This document shows positions 15,305 to 23,719 of a stretch of 34,374 nucleotides of DNA, in pieces. Source of the DNA: DASWIP01 sp036397635 (GTDB lineage: Bacteria > Actinomycetota > AC-67); the NCBI GenBank assembly GCA_036397635.1, contig DASWIP010000034.1, positions 1-34,374 on the forward strand. The letters run 5' to 3'. The position numbers and the translations under genes were made by a program. The notes under the pieces were generated by a model, which saw nothing but the letters and a program-made list of their open reading frames with translations, did no database searches and was not told the origin of the DNA. Within the stretch, counting starts at the first letter, position 1. Each line of letters opens with the position of its first letter.

Positions 15305-17920
15305 TCAGCCCTTCGCGTCTGCCCACGAATCGCCCGCCGATACGTCCACCTTCAGAGGCACGGCCAGCGGATACGCCTGCTCCATCAACGAGCGTACACG
15401 CTCCGTGGTCGCGCGAATCTGACCCGTAGGGACCTCGAAAACGAGTTCATCGTGAACCGTTAGAACCATCCGCGCGTCGAGTCCTCCCCTGCTGAGCCCT
15501 TCGTCCACTTTGAGCATCGCGAGCTTGATGATGTCGGCGGCCGACCCCTGGATCGGTGCGTTCAGCGCCTGCCGCTCCCCGAGGCCGCGCACCTGTGGGT
15601 TCCGATGCTCCAGCTCGGGCAGGTACCGCCGCCGCCCGAGCAGCGTCGTGGTGAAGCCATCGGTGTAGGCATCCTTGACCACCTGGACCATGAACTCCGC
15701 CACCTTCGGGAAGCTCGCGAAGTAACCGTCGATGAAGGCTTGGGCTTCGTCGGGCGCGATACCCAGCCGCTGGGCGAGCCCGAATCTGTTCATCCCGTAC
15801 GCGAGCCCGAAGTTGATGGCCTTCGCCCGTTCGCGCAGGTCCTTGGGGACCTCGTCGACCGCGAAGCCGAACACGCGCGCCGCGGTCGCCGCGTGCACGT
15901 CCTCGTCGCGCTCGAATGCCTCGGTCAGGCCCGGGTCCCCGGTGATGTGCGCGAGCACACGCAGCTCGATCTGCGAATAGTCGGCGACGAGCAGCGTGTG
16001 GTCGGCGAACCCGGCGATGAACGCGCGCCTGATCTTCTTGCCCAGCTCGGTTCGGACCGGGATGTTCTGCAGGTTCGGGTTCTGGGCCGAGATCCGCCCG
16101 GTCGCCGACGCCGTCTGGTTGAAGGTCGCGTGCACGCGCCCGTCTGCGGGATCCACCAGCTTCGGCAAGGCATCGAGGTAGGTGGAGCGAAGCTTGGACA
16201 ATTCCCGGTATTCGAGCAGCAGGTCGACGATCGGATGCTCGCCGCGCAGGCTCTCCAACGCCGCCGCATCGGTCGAGTATCCGGTCTTGGTGCGGCGCGA
16301 CGGCTTCATCCCCAATCGCTCGTAGAGCATGACCCGCAACTGCGGGGGCGAGTTCAGGTTGAACGGCCCGCCGGCGAGCTCGTAGATCTCGGTCTCCAGC
16401 TCGGCGATCCGTTTGCCCATCTCGGTTGACTGCCGGTTCAGCATCTCGGTATCGATGGCGACCCCGGTCAGCTCCATCCGCGCGAGCACCTGCTCGAGCG
16501 GCAGCTCGACCTCGTCGTACAGACGGCGCATCTCGACCCGATCGATCTCCTCGGAGAGCTTCTCGGCCAGCGGCAGCAGCGCCGCCGCCGCCGCGCAGGC
16601 CGCCTCGGCGACCCCGGTGTCGTCCACCGTCAGCGCGAGCTGGCCGTCGCCCTCGGACGCGCGCGCCTGCGGCAGCTCGCGACGCAGGTACCGCATCGAC
16701 ACGCCAGCCAGGTCGTACTTCCCGGGCGCGGGATCCAGCAGGTACGCCGCGATCTGGGTGTCGAACGCCACGCCGGCCAGCGAGATCCCGGCGCGCGCAA
16801 GCCGAACCCGAAGAGCCTTCGCATCGTGGCACACCTTCTCGACGGTGGCGTCCTCGAGCAGCGCGCGCGCTTCGGCCGGATCGCCGACCCAGGTGCTCGC
16901 CTGCTCGCTGCTCGCGACACCGATCCCGGCGCCATCGTCGGGCGCGATGATCCCGACCCGCTGCGGCGCGCCCCCGATCGCCTTCGCCCCGGCGGTCACG
17001 GTGACATCGCCGGCCGCCTCGACCGGTGTCATGGCCTCACGCAGATCGAGCAGCCGGTCGAGCAGCGCGCGGAACTGCAGCACGCTGAACAACTCGCGGA
17101 TGCCGGCCTCATCCCACTGTCCCATCCGAAGCTGCGCCGGGTCGACGTCGAGCTCGAGGTCATCCACCAGCCGCGCGAGATCCTTGTTGATCATCACCTG
17201 CTCGCGTGCCCCCTCCAGCGCGCCGCGCAAGCGCTTGATGCGCGAGGGCAGATCGTCCAGATGCTCGTACACGCCCTCGACGGATCCGAACGACTGGATC
17301 AGTTGCGCGGCGGTCTTCTCACCGACGCCCGGGACGCTCGGGAGGTTGTCCGAGGGATCGCCCTTGAGCGCGGCGAAATCGACCAGCTTCTCGGGAGGCA
17401 AGCCGAACCGCTCCTGGACCGCCGCCTCGTCGTAGAGCGTGTAGTCGCTGACGCCCTTGCGATTGAACAGCACACGGATACCGGGACCGACCAACTGCAG
17501 CACGTCCCGGTCCGCGGTGACGAGCACGACGTCGAATCCTTCCTCAACCCCCCGGCAGGCGAGCGTCGCGAGCACATCGTCGGCCTCGTGCCCGGGGATC
17601 CCGAGCACCGGGATCGACAGCGCCCCGAGGACCTCCTCGATCAGGTCGATCTGTCCGTGGAACTCGCCCGGCGTCTCGGCGCGTCCCGCCTTGTACTCCG
17701 GATACGCCGCGAGGCGGATCGTGGGCCGGCCGATGTCGAACGCCACGGCGATGCGCTCGGTCCGCCACTCCCCGAGCAGCTTGATCAGCATGCTCGTGAA
17801 CCCGTAGACCGCATTGGTGACCTGGCCCGAGGTCGTCGCGATCGTGGTGGGAAGCGCGAAGAACGCGCGGTACGCGAGCGAGTGTCCGTCGAGCAGCAGC
17901 AGGGTGTCGCGCTCGCTCAC
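15305..17920 (-). CDS. polA: DNA polymerase I
   Basis: The 871-residue enzyme fills gaps in DNA repair and removes RNA primers. It has an N-terminal 5' nuclease domain (LLLDGHSLAYRAFFALP, then VTADRDVLQL and KGDPSDNLPSVPGVGEKTAA), a central 3'-5' exonuclease-like domain that lacks the Exo I D-x-E motif and so should not proofread, and a C-terminal polymerase domain. Polymerase motif A is VADYSQIEL (Asp647), motif B RERAKAINFGLAYG (about 695-709), and motif C TVHDELVFEV (Asp824). Loss of proofreading is common in Actinobacteria and Thermus. The start is GTG 17920, which overlaps the stop of the regulator gene, implying translational coupling. The frame extends further upstream only inside the regulator gene. 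Confidence 0.97.
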   Translation of the reverse strand: MSERDTLLLLDGHSLAYRAFFALPTTIATTSGQVTNAVYGFTSMLIKLLGEWRTERIAVAFDIGRPTIRLAAYPEYKAGRAETPGEFHGQIDLIEEVLGALSIPVLGIPGHEADDVLATLACRGVEEGFDVVLVTADRDVLQLVGPGIRVLFNRKGVSDYTLYDEAAVQERFGLPPEKLVDFAALKGDPSDNLPSVPGVGEKTAAQLIQSFGSVEGVYEHLDDLPSRIKRLRGALEGAREQVMINKDLARLVDDLELDVDPAQLRMGQWDEAGIRELFSVLQFRALLDRLLDLREAMTPVEAAGDVTVTAGAKAIGGAPQRVGIIAPDDGAGIGVASSEQASTWVGDPAEARALLEDATVEKVCHDAKALRVRLARAGISLAGVAFDTQIAAYLLDPAPGKYDLAGVSMRYLRRELPQARASEGDGQLALTVDDTGVAEAACAAAAALLPLAEKLSEEIDRVEMRRLYDEVELPLEQVLARMELTGVAIDTEMLNRQSTEMGKRIAELETEIYELAGGPFNLNSPPQLRVMLYERLGMKPSRRTKTGYSTDAAALESLRGEHPIVDLLLEYRELSKLRSTYLDALPKLVDPADGRVHATFNQTASATGRISAQNPNLQNIPVRTELGKKIRRAFIAGFADHTLLVADYSQIELRVLAHITGDPGLTEAFERDEDVHAATAARVFGFAVDEVPKDLRERAKAINFGLAYGMNRFGLAQRLGIAPDEAQAFIDGYFASFPKVAEFMVQVVKDAYTDGFTTTLLGRRRYLPELEHRNPQVRGLGERQALNAPIQGSAADIIKLAMLKVDEGLSRGGLDARMVLTVHDELVFEVPTGQIRATTERVRSLMEQAYPLAVPLKVDVSAGDSWADAKG

Positions 17921-18624
17921 ACCGTCGCTCCGGCGCGGCGCTGCTCGGTCTGTGCGCTCGCGCGCACCCACAGGTTGTCCGTCAGTGCCGGCTGCAGCGT
18001 GGACTGCTTGAAACCGACGGCCAGGGTCATGGTGCCGTCGGGAGCGACGGCCTTGATGGTGATGCGCGCGCCGGGCACAAGCCCGTGCTCCTCGAAGTAG
18101 CGCAGCGCGTTGGTATCCAGCTCCACGTCCTCGGTGAGCCGCCGCAACACCACCACGTCGCCGGTCACGAACGAGGTGAGCTGCTCGAGCTTGGGATCGA
18201 TGGTCGCGCCGGTCCCGGGGATGGGGTTCCCGTGCGGACAGGTCGCCGGCCCGCCGAGCAGCTCGAGCATCCGTCGCTCGATCTCCTCGGTGATGCCTCC
18301 CTGGAAGCGGTTCGCCTCCTCGTGCGCGAGGTGCCATGGCATGTTCAACACGTCGGTCAGGAATCGCTCGGCCATGCGGTGCCGGCGAACCGCGTCTTCG
18401 GCGACCACCGCCCCATGTTCGGTCAGGCCGATCGCTCGACCGTCGAGCTTGACCAGCTCCATCTTCTGGAGGCGGGCGATCTGCTCGGAGACGGTCGCAC
18501 GCGAAACACCGAGGCGCCTCGCGACATTGGCCTGCGCGACGCGCTGGCCTTCCTCGGCCAGCTCGTAGATCGCTTCCAGATAGTCGTCGACGCCGTGCGT
18601 CTCGGTCGCGCTCACGCGTTCCAT
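17917..18624 (-). CDS. DtxR/MntR-family metal-dependent transcriptional regulator
   Basis: The 235-residue repressor type has an N-terminal winged helix (DDYLEAIYELAEEG, then VARRLGVSRATVSEQIARLQ, with GLTEHG as the wing), a metal-binding dimerisation domain (RRHRMAERFL, HLAHEEANRF, CPHGNPIPGTG) and a C-terminal SH3/FeoA-like domain (VVVLRRLTEDVE to NLWVRAS). His, Glu and Cys residues of the IdeR/DtxR metal sites are present, so Fe(II) or Mn(II) is the likely corepressor; which one cannot be told. The start is taken as ATG 18624; GTG 18615 is nearly as good. Its stop overlaps the polA start. A metal regulator translationally coupled to polA is unusual and may simply reflect gene packing. Confidence 0.93.
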   Translation of the reverse strand: MERVSATETHGVDDYLEAIYELAEEGQRVAQANVARRLGVSRATVSEQIARLQKMELVKLDGRAIGLTEHGAVVAEDAVRRHRMAERFLTDVLNMPWHLAHEEANRFQGGITEEIERRMLELLGGPATCPHGNPIPGTGATIDPKLEQLTSFVTGDVVVLRRLTEDVELDTNALRYFEEHGLVPGARITIKAVAPDGTMTLAVGFKQSTLQPALTDNLWVRASAQTEQRRAGATV

Positions 18625-18636
18625 CCCCTGCGCGCG

Positions 18637-18642
18637 AGTATA
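18637..18642 (-). promoter_or_regulatory. Possible -10 element of the DtxR-family gene
   Basis: TATACT on the minus strand lies 12 bases before ATG 18624, implying a very short leader or leaderless mRNA. A perfect TTGACA lies further upstream (18672-18677) but 29 bases away, too far for a normal pair, so the -35 is unclear. Confidence 0.35.
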
Positions 18643-18672
18643 GCCACGCGCCAGGATGGCTCCCGCGGCTCT

Positions 18673-18693
18673 GTCAAATCGCGCCGGTTTGAC
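18673..18693. promoter_or_regulatory. Inverted repeat at divergent promoters
   Basis: GTCAAA (18673-18678) and TTTGAC (18688-18693) form an inverted repeat with 9 bases between. The right arm overlaps the plus-strand -35 element and the left arm contains TTGACA on the minus strand. It could be an operator, perhaps for the DtxR-family regulator, or only two back-to-back -35 boxes. It does not resemble the classical IdeR box. Confidence 0.35.
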
Positions 18694-18718
18694 TCCGCCT
18701 CGAGCCGGTTGGTAGTTT
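18689..18718 (+). promoter_or_regulatory. Likely promoter for the LPXTG protein leader
   Basis: TTGACT (18689-18694) and TAGTTT (18713-18718) are spaced by 18 bases and read towards the surface protein gene at 19076. The implied transcript would carry a leader of about 350 bases. Confidence 0.42.
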
Positions 18719-19075
18719 CGCCCCCGTTCCCGGGGAGACCTGGGGACGTGGGGCCTTCGGCCCGGGACGGTGCTCGCGCATGGGGAAGGCGCGAGACCCC
18801 GAACGGACCGGCGGCCCCTTTCCATTCCTCGGGCCTCCTCTCTCCGTTCCTCGAGGCCTCCGCGAGCCCACCGCTGCCGGACCTCGACACCACCTCCAGG
18901 CCACCATCAACCCCGCCTCTTCCGGCCCATCGACCCATCGACCGTAAGGAGGTACCCTTTGGCCCGTTTTGGACGAGCAGGGAACGGCGCGATAGCGTCC
19001 AATCCTTAGAACATCGCCCAGAACGACCGATCCCGGATCTTCCGCCACGAGCGGCCCGGGAGAAAGGCCTGAAGC
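18719..19075 (+). other. Long untranslated leader of the surface protein gene
   Basis: About 350 bases without a convincing gene separate the predicted promoter from the ATG. The region holds a small GC hairpin (GGGCC TTC GGCCC, about 18749-18761), a perfect ribosome binding site at 18945-18953 and the 16-codon reading frame described separately. The composition is C-rich on the plus strand in its middle part. A regulatory RNA is possible, but no known riboswitch consensus was recognised. Confidence 0.45.
18959..19009 (+). CDS. Candidate 16-codon leader peptide
   Basis: TAAGGAGGT (18945-18953), a near-perfect match to the anti-Shine-Dalgarno, is followed 5 bases later by TTG opening a short frame read as (M)ARFGRAGNGAIASNP and ended by TAG at 19007-19009. 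The main ATG lies 66 bases further on with a weaker site (GAAAGG). The ribosome binding site is the only strong argument. It may be a leader peptide controlling the surface protein, or a relic. Confidence 0.3.
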   Translation: MARFGRAGNGAIASNP

Positions 19076-20821
19076 ATGAGGAAGCTCTTCATGGTGATCC
19101 TGCTGACGGCAGGGTCGGTCATCCTGCCGGCCGCCGGCGCAGCAGCCAACCACGTGCCGCCGCAGCCGACCCCCACCGCGGGCCTGCCGCTGGCAGTCTC
19201 GCCTCCGAACCTCACCGCCGGCGCTACGCGAGCCATCTCGAACGTGCCCGCGGGTCAGGCGCCTGCCGCGCCGCTGGGTGAGACACCGCCGTTCACCCGC
19301 GACGGCCGCACCTACCGGATCACCTCGTCGATGTGGTACGGACTGCAGGTCGTCGACGTGACCAACCCGCTTGCCCCATCCGTCGTCAGCAACTATGCCG
19401 CCTCCACTACCTGCGCGAGCTATCCGGAGGCGATCGCCGCAGGCGACTCTCCCGGCGACGTGTTCGCCGTGCAGGGCGGCTGGGAGAACGACCTCGCGTT
19501 CACCCCCGACGGGAGGATCGCGATCCTCGGTGCCGACGCCGGCGGGCGGTGTCACGACCCGCGGTCCGGCGGCCTCGAGCTGATCGACGTCAGCGACGTG
19601 AACAACCCTCGCACTCTTCACCTGACCCGCAACGTCGGTGAGGCGCACAGCGTCACCATCGACCCGGTCCGCCCCTGGCTGGCGTACACCTCCACCTCCG
19701 ACGGGGCCGACTTCATCGACATCGTCGACTACAAGTCGTGCCTGGGCGGCGTCGCCCAGATCGACGCATGCGAAGTCACGGTCGCACGCGTGGTCTTCGA
19801 TGCAGCCTTCTATCCCCAGATCGCGCGGCCAGAGGGCGGCGACTTCGTGAGCCAGGGCTGCCACGACCTCCGGTTCCGCGGGGACCGGATGTACTGCGCC
19901 GCCATCAACGCGACGCTGATCTTCGACACTTCGAAAGTGATCGGCCCCGACGGTCGCCTCACCGGCACGCACCTGACCGCCGGCCCGAACGCCTGCGAGG
20001 TGCTCGACGCGGACCAGACCCGCGCGACCGGGGTGAAGATCACCGATTGTTTGGGCTGGACCGAGCAGGAGTTCGCGGTGCGGCAGGCCCAGCCGGCGAC
20101 GATGCCGCTGGTCTCGTGGATCCGCCATGGGACCGGGGGGGACAACGGTGACGACATCTCCATCGCGCACCAGGCCGATGCGATCGCCGACGGACGCATC
20201 GTCATGATCACCGACGAGGTCGGCGGCGGGCTGTCGAACGTCGGGGGCTGCCCCGGCGGCGGCGTGTGGCTCTACGACATCACCGACGAGACCAACCCGC
20301 GGCTGATGAAGCAGCCCGACGGGTCGCGCGCGGTCTGGAAGACGCCGACGAACCTGCCGGGTACCGCGCACATGAGCTGCACGGTCCACTACGGCTCGGA
20401 GTTCGCCGACGAGAACCTGCTGGTGTTCGGCTGGTATCTCAACGGGATGCGGGCGGTGCGCTACGACGTCGACTTCACCACCGCGCCGGCGACGGTGAGC
20501 TTCACCGAGGTCGCAGCGTTCACCCCGCTCGGCGGCGAGGTGATCCAGGCGCAGGGCGTCGTCAGGAACCCCGCGAACCCCGCGGAGCTGATCATCTACT
20601 CGACCGACTGGTTCCGCGGCATCGACATCCTGGGCGCGAACATCGAGCGGATCACGCGCGCGGCCGCGTTCAAGGTGCCGGGCGGCGGCACGCAGGTGAA
20701 AAGCTCGCGTCAGCAGCGGAACCTGCCTGCGACCGGCGTCGGCGACCCGGTGACGATCGCGCTCGCGCTGCTGCTGACCGCGCTCGCAGCCGGGAACCGG
20801 CTGCGGCGCGTGCCACGGTAG
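19076..20821 (+). CDS. LPXTG-anchored LVIVD-repeat surface protein
   Basis: The 581-residue protein has a signal peptide (about residues 1-24), a large extracellular region with LVIVD-type beta-propeller motifs (GLQVVDVTNPLAPSVV, GLELIDVSDVNNPRTLHL, GVWLYDITDETNPRLMK), and a C-terminal sorting signal: LPATG, a hydrophobic stretch of about 18 residues and the basic end RLRRVPR. It should be covalently attached to the cell wall by a class E/D-type sortase, which is not in the window. Numerous Cys (CHDPR, CEV, CLG) suggest disulfides. LVIVD proteins are surface beta-propellers of mostly unknown role; ligand binding or adhesion is inference. It is transcribed alone, from a promoter about 350 bases upstream, and ends in a strong terminator. 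Confidence 0.88.
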   Translation: MRKLFMVILLTAGSVILPAAGAAANHVPPQPTPTAGLPLAVSPPNLTAGATRAISNVPAGQAPAAPLGETPPFTRDGRTYRITSSMWYGLQVVDVTNPLAPSVVSNYAASTTCASYPEAIAAGDSPGDVFAVQGGWENDLAFTPDGRIAILGADAGGRCHDPRSGGLELIDVSDVNNPRTLHLTRNVGEAHSVTIDPVRPWLAYTSTSDGADFIDIVDYKSCLGGVAQIDACEVTVARVVFDAAFYPQIARPEGGDFVSQGCHDLRFRGDRMYCAAINATLIFDTSKVIGPDGRLTGTHLTAGPNACEVLDADQTRATGVKITDCLGWTEQEFAVRQAQPATMPLVSWIRHGTGGDNGDDISIAHQADAIADGRIVMITDEVGGGLSNVGGCPGGGVWLYDITDETNPRLMKQPDGSRAVWKTPTNLPGTAHMSCTVHYGSEFADENLLVFGWYLNGMRAVRYDVDFTTAPATVSFTEVAAFTPLGGEVIQAQGVVRNPANPAELIIYSTDWFRGIDILGANIERITRAAAFKVPGGGTQVKSSRQQRNLPATGVGDPVTIALALLLTALAAGNRLRRVPR

Positions 20822-20843
20822 CTCCCACCACGCCCGAGACGCT

Positions 20844-20874
20844 AAGGGCCCTCGACCTTCGGTCGAGGGCCCTT
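20844..20874. terminator. Bidirectional hairpin terminator
   Basis: AAGGGCCCTCGACC (20844-20857) and GGTCGAGGGCCCTT (20861-20874) form a perfect 14-bp stem with a TTC loop. It lies between convergent stops at 20821 (plus) and 20889 (minus), and the flanking A and T residues serve both directions. Confidence 0.88.
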
Positions 20875-20888
20875 CGCTCGCCCCACGT

Positions 20889-21623
20889 TCACAGGATCTT
20901 GGACATGAACGCCTGGGTCCGCGGGTGCTTCGGGTTGGAGAGGATCGAGGCCGGCGGTCCCTCCTCGATGATCACGCCCTCGTCGATGAACACGACCCAG
21001 TCGGCGGCCTCGCGCGCGAACCCCATCTCGTGTGTGACGACCAGCATCGTCATCCCCTCGGAGGCGAGGCGCTTCATCACGTCGAGCACCTCGTTGACCA
21101 ACTCTGGATCCAGGGCGGAGGTGACCTCGTCGAAGAGCATCACGTGGGGACGCATCGCCAGCGCGCGCGCGATGGCGACGCGCTGCTGCTGACCGCCGGA
21201 GAGCTGCCCCGGATAAGCATCCGCCTTCTCGGACAGGCCGACGTGCGCGAGTTCCTGGAGCGCGCGCTCGCGCGCCTCCACCTTAGATAGTCGCTGCACC
21301 TTCATCAACGGCATGATGATGTTCCCCAGCGCCGTCTTGTGCGGGAACAGGTTGAACTGCTGGAATACGATCCCCACTCGCTGGCGCACCTTGTTGATGT
21401 CGACACGCGGGTCGGTGACGTCGACGCCTTCGATGAACACAGAGCCCGAGGAAGGTTCCTCGAGCCTGTTGATGCATTTCAGGATGGTGCTCTTGCCCGA
21501 GCCCGATGGCCCGAGGATACAGACGACCGCCCGTTCAGCCGCCTCGAGGTTCACACCGCGCAGCACGTGCAGATCGCCGAAACGCTTGTGCAGGTCCACG
21601 AGGCGGATCATGGGTTCGGTCAT
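20889..21623 (-). CDS. Polar amino-acid ABC transporter ATPase
   Basis: The 244-residue ATPase has Walker A GPSGSGKST, Q-loop FQQFNLFPHKT, signature LSGGQQQR, Walker B MLFDEVTSAL and switch His in VVTHEMGFA. The sequence is closest to the GlnQ/HisP type that energises amino-acid import. In the usual order Walker B ends D-E-P; here it is D-E-V, a common variant. The ATG at 21623 overlaps the permease stop (ATGA), so translation is coupled; the longer frame to 22145 runs within the permease gene and is not real. It is the last gene of the binding protein, permease, ATPase unit at 23629-20889. Confidence 0.95.
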   Translation of the reverse strand: MTEPMIRLVDLHKRFGDLHVLRGVNLEAAERAVVCILGPSGSGKSTILKCINRLEEPSSGSVFIEGVDVTDPRVDINKVRQRVGIVFQQFNLFPHKTALGNIIMPLMKVQRLSKVEARERALQELAHVGLSEKADAYPGQLSGGQQQRVAIARALAMRPHVMLFDEVTSALDPELVNEVLDVMKRLASEGMTMLVVTHEMGFAREAADWVVFIDEGVIIEEGPPASILSNPKHPRTQAFMSKIL

Positions 21624-22651
21624 GCCAGGCCCGTCCGCAAGCGTCGTTCCAAGCGATCCACCAGCCGCGTCAGCGGGATGGTCACGAGCATGTACGCGAA
21701 CGCGGCCATCACGAACGGCGTCGCCGAGAAGGTGGAGGATGCTGCGCTCCGGGCCGCGGTGAACAGGTCCCGGCTTATCACCGTGACCCCGACGCTGAGA
21801 AACACGATCGCCGTGTCCTTCACCAGGGCGATGAACTCGCTCATCAAGGGCGGGATCACCGAGCGCACCGCTTGGGGGATCACGACATACATCATCGCGG
21901 CGCCCGAGGGCATCCCGAGGCTGCGCGCGGCATCGACCTGGCCGCGAGGGATGGCTTGGATCCCGGCGCGGAAGATCTCCGAGATGTAGGCCGACGCGTT
22001 CACGGCGAGGATCAGGACGACCTTGGCGAAGAAGGGCAGTCGCACGCCCAGCCTCGGCAGGCCGAACGCGATCAGGAACGCCAACACGAGCAGCGGCATC
22101 CCGCGCACGACGTCGATGTAGGCGCGCGCGGGCCATCGCAGCCACGGCCGTTCCGATAGGGAAAGGGTTGCGAACAGCAAGCCGACCGCGAGCGCGACAG
22201 CTTGCGCGACGAGGGCGGCCTCCATCGTGTTGACGAGCCCTTTCCCCAGGTCGGGCAGGATCCGCCGGATGATGCCGGTGTTGAAGTAGGCGTCGAAGAA
22301 CCGATGGAGCTGAAGGCTGCCGTCCCGGTCGGCCGCGTACAGGAAGACGAATATGCCCGCTATCGTCGACAGCGTCAGCCCGACGCGCGCGAGTTTCCGC
22401 CCTGGGAGACCGCGGACCCCGACCTCGTAGAGGGCCACGAGCGCCGCCACGATCCCAAGAGCGGCTAGAAGCTCACCGATGGTCGAGAGCACCCGGAACC
22501 CGTCGGCACCCGAAAGGTTGAGTCCCAGGCGCAACAGCCCGGCGAGCAGCGCGGCCATCCCGGCGCCGACGCCGGCGATCGCGGCGACGCCGGGCCGCCC
22601 GTGGTCGGGCGCGAACGGCCCCAGGTCGCCGGCGGTCTCAGTGTTGGTCAT
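21620..22651 (-). CDS. Polar amino-acid ABC transporter permease
   Basis: The 343-residue membrane protein carries the HisM/GlnP-type permease domain in about residues 135-335, with LVNTMEAALVAQ at its start, DVVRGMPLLVLAF, and the cytoplasmic EAA loop EIFRAGIQAIPRGQVDAARS that docks on the ATPase. Residues about 20-110 add roughly three hydrophobic segments before the domain, longer than the usual family size of about 220-250. It should form a homodimer because there is a single permease gene. ATG 22651 is preceded by a weak GAGAG. A hairpin separates it from the binding-protein gene. Confidence 0.93.
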   Translation of the reverse strand: MTNTETAGDLGPFAPDHGRPGVAAIAGVGAGMAALLAGLLRLGLNLSGADGFRVLSTIGELLAALGIVAALVALYEVGVRGLPGRKLARVGLTLSTIAGIFVFLYAADRDGSLQLHRFFDAYFNTGIIRRILPDLGKGLVNTMEAALVAQAVALAVGLLFATLSLSERPWLRWPARAYIDVVRGMPLLVLAFLIAFGLPRLGVRLPFFAKVVLILAVNASAYISEIFRAGIQAIPRGQVDAARSLGMPSGAAMMYVVIPQAVRSVIPPLMSEFIALVKDTAIVFLSVGVTVISRDLFTAARSAASSTFSATPFVMAAFAYMLVTIPLTRLVDRLERRLRTGLA

Positions 22652-22667
22652 AGTCTCTCGGCATGAT

Positions 22668-22693
22668 GAGGGGCCTGCCGCAGCAGGCCCCTC
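22668..22693 (-). terminator. Hairpin between binding-protein and permease genes
   Basis: GAGGGGCCTGC (22668-22678) and GCAGGCCCCTC (22683-22693) form an 11-bp perfect stem with a 4-base loop. It lies after the binding-protein stop and before the permease start, where partial termination or protection of the upstream mRNA would yield more binding protein than permease. Confidence 0.7.
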
Positions 22694-22708
22694 GACATCA
22701 CATCTCTG

Positions 22709-23629
22709 CTACCGGATCGGCACTTCGAAGGGCGGCGGGGTCTCGAACCACGTCTCATAGATCTGCGCATACGTGCCGTCTTCCATCATCGCGGTCAGGG
22801 CCTCGTTCACCGCGACGCGGAGGTCGGGCTTGTCCTTGCTGATCGCCATCCCGTACTGCTCGCGGGTCTCGATCACCTGCACCACGGCGAGCGCCGAGTC
22901 CTTGTCCACGAATCCCTGCGACGCGGGACGGTCGTTCACCACCGCGGCGATGCCGCCGGTGGAAAGGTCCTGGAACATCAGCGACGACGTGTCGAACGAC
23001 TTGACCTCAGCTGCGAGCCCCTGGGCGACGAGGAAGTTCGCGCACTCCTCGCCGGTGGTCCCTTGCTGAGCGCCGATCGTAAGGCCATCGAGGTCCTGGA
23101 TCGTCTTGATATCGGGTGTCAGTTCCGAGTTGATCGCCAGCGAGAGGTCGGCCTCGAAGTACGCGATGGTGAAGTCAACCGTCTGCTTGCGCTCTTCTTT
23201 GATCGTGATCGACGAGACACCCAGATCGAACTCGTTGCCCGGGATCGACTGGGTGAACAGTCCGTCGAAGCTGGTCGTGGTAGACCGAGCCTCGAGCCCG
23301 AGCCGGTCGGCGATCTCTGTGTACAGGTCGACAGCGAATCCGACCGGCTCGTCTTCCCCCGGCTTGGTCTCCTCGAATGGGGGGAAGTCGTTATCGGACC
23401 CGATGTGCAGGATCCCGGGATCGTTCAGCTGCGCGTTGAAGTCCACGCCCTTCGGGTCGGCCGGCGGCTGTGCGCCCTGCGGCGTCTGGCACTGGTCGAT
23501 CGACACCGACGGGATCGTCGGCTGGGCGGTCGGGCTGGGCGACCCATCCCCCGTGGTTCCATCCTCTGCGCACGCGACGGCGAGCAGCGTCAGCACGGCC
23601 ATCACGGCCGAGACACGTGTGATCCTCAT
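22709..23629 (-). CDS. Amino-acid ABC transporter substrate-binding lipoprotein (type 2 fold)
   Basis: The 306-residue lipoprotein has a signal peptide ending in a lipobox (LLAVAC) followed by an Asp/Gly/Ser/Pro-rich tether. The solute-binding family 3 domain begins at GILHIGSDNDFPPFEE and includes GFAVDLYTEIADRLGLE, SSITIKEERKQTVDFTIAYF, the ligand-contact region IGAQQGTTGEE and the terminal ALTAMMEDGTYAQIYETWF. It would capture a polar amino acid for the permease downstream; the exact ligand is not readable. ATG 23629 is chosen because a GGGGGGAAG site lies upstream and the signal peptide then starts at MRITRVSAV. It begins 90 bases after livF, probably from its own promoter. Confidence 0.94.
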   Translation of the reverse strand: MRITRVSAVMAVLTLLAVACAEDGTTGDGSPSPTAQPTIPSVSIDQCQTPQGAQPPADPKGVDFNAQLNDPGILHIGSDNDFPPFEETKPGEDEPVGFAVDLYTEIADRLGLEARSTTTSFDGLFTQSIPGNEFDLGVSSITIKEERKQTVDFTIAYFEADLSLAINSELTPDIKTIQDLDGLTIGAQQGTTGEECANFLVAQGLAAEVKSFDTSSLMFQDLSTGGIAAVVNDRPASQGFVDKDSALAVVQVIETREQYGMAISKDKPDLRVAVNEALTAMMEDGTYAQIYETWFETPPPFEVPIR

Positions 23630-23719
23630 CCCTGTCTTCCCCCCTCGTCCGGTTCTCCGATGCCAATCCTGTCGCATGCGAGCAGCCGGGCACAAACGGA
23701 CCGGCGGCGCGTCATCTGC

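Noticed and set aside
13153..15429. 758-residue open frame on the plus strand
   Set aside because: It is fully antisense to the FtsH-like gene; composition is Arg/His/Asp-rich with no motifs. Such long antisense frames are common at this GC content.
18770..19009. 79-residue plus-strand frame upstream of the surface protein
   Set aside because: It is Pro/Arg-rich with no ribosome binding site at its start. Only its last 16 codons have a good site, and these are listed separately at low confidence.
20889..22145. 418-residue form of the polar amino-acid ATPase
   Set aside because: The first 170 or so residues are a shifted reading of the permease gene; the ATG at 21623 gives a normal-length ATPase with coupled translation.
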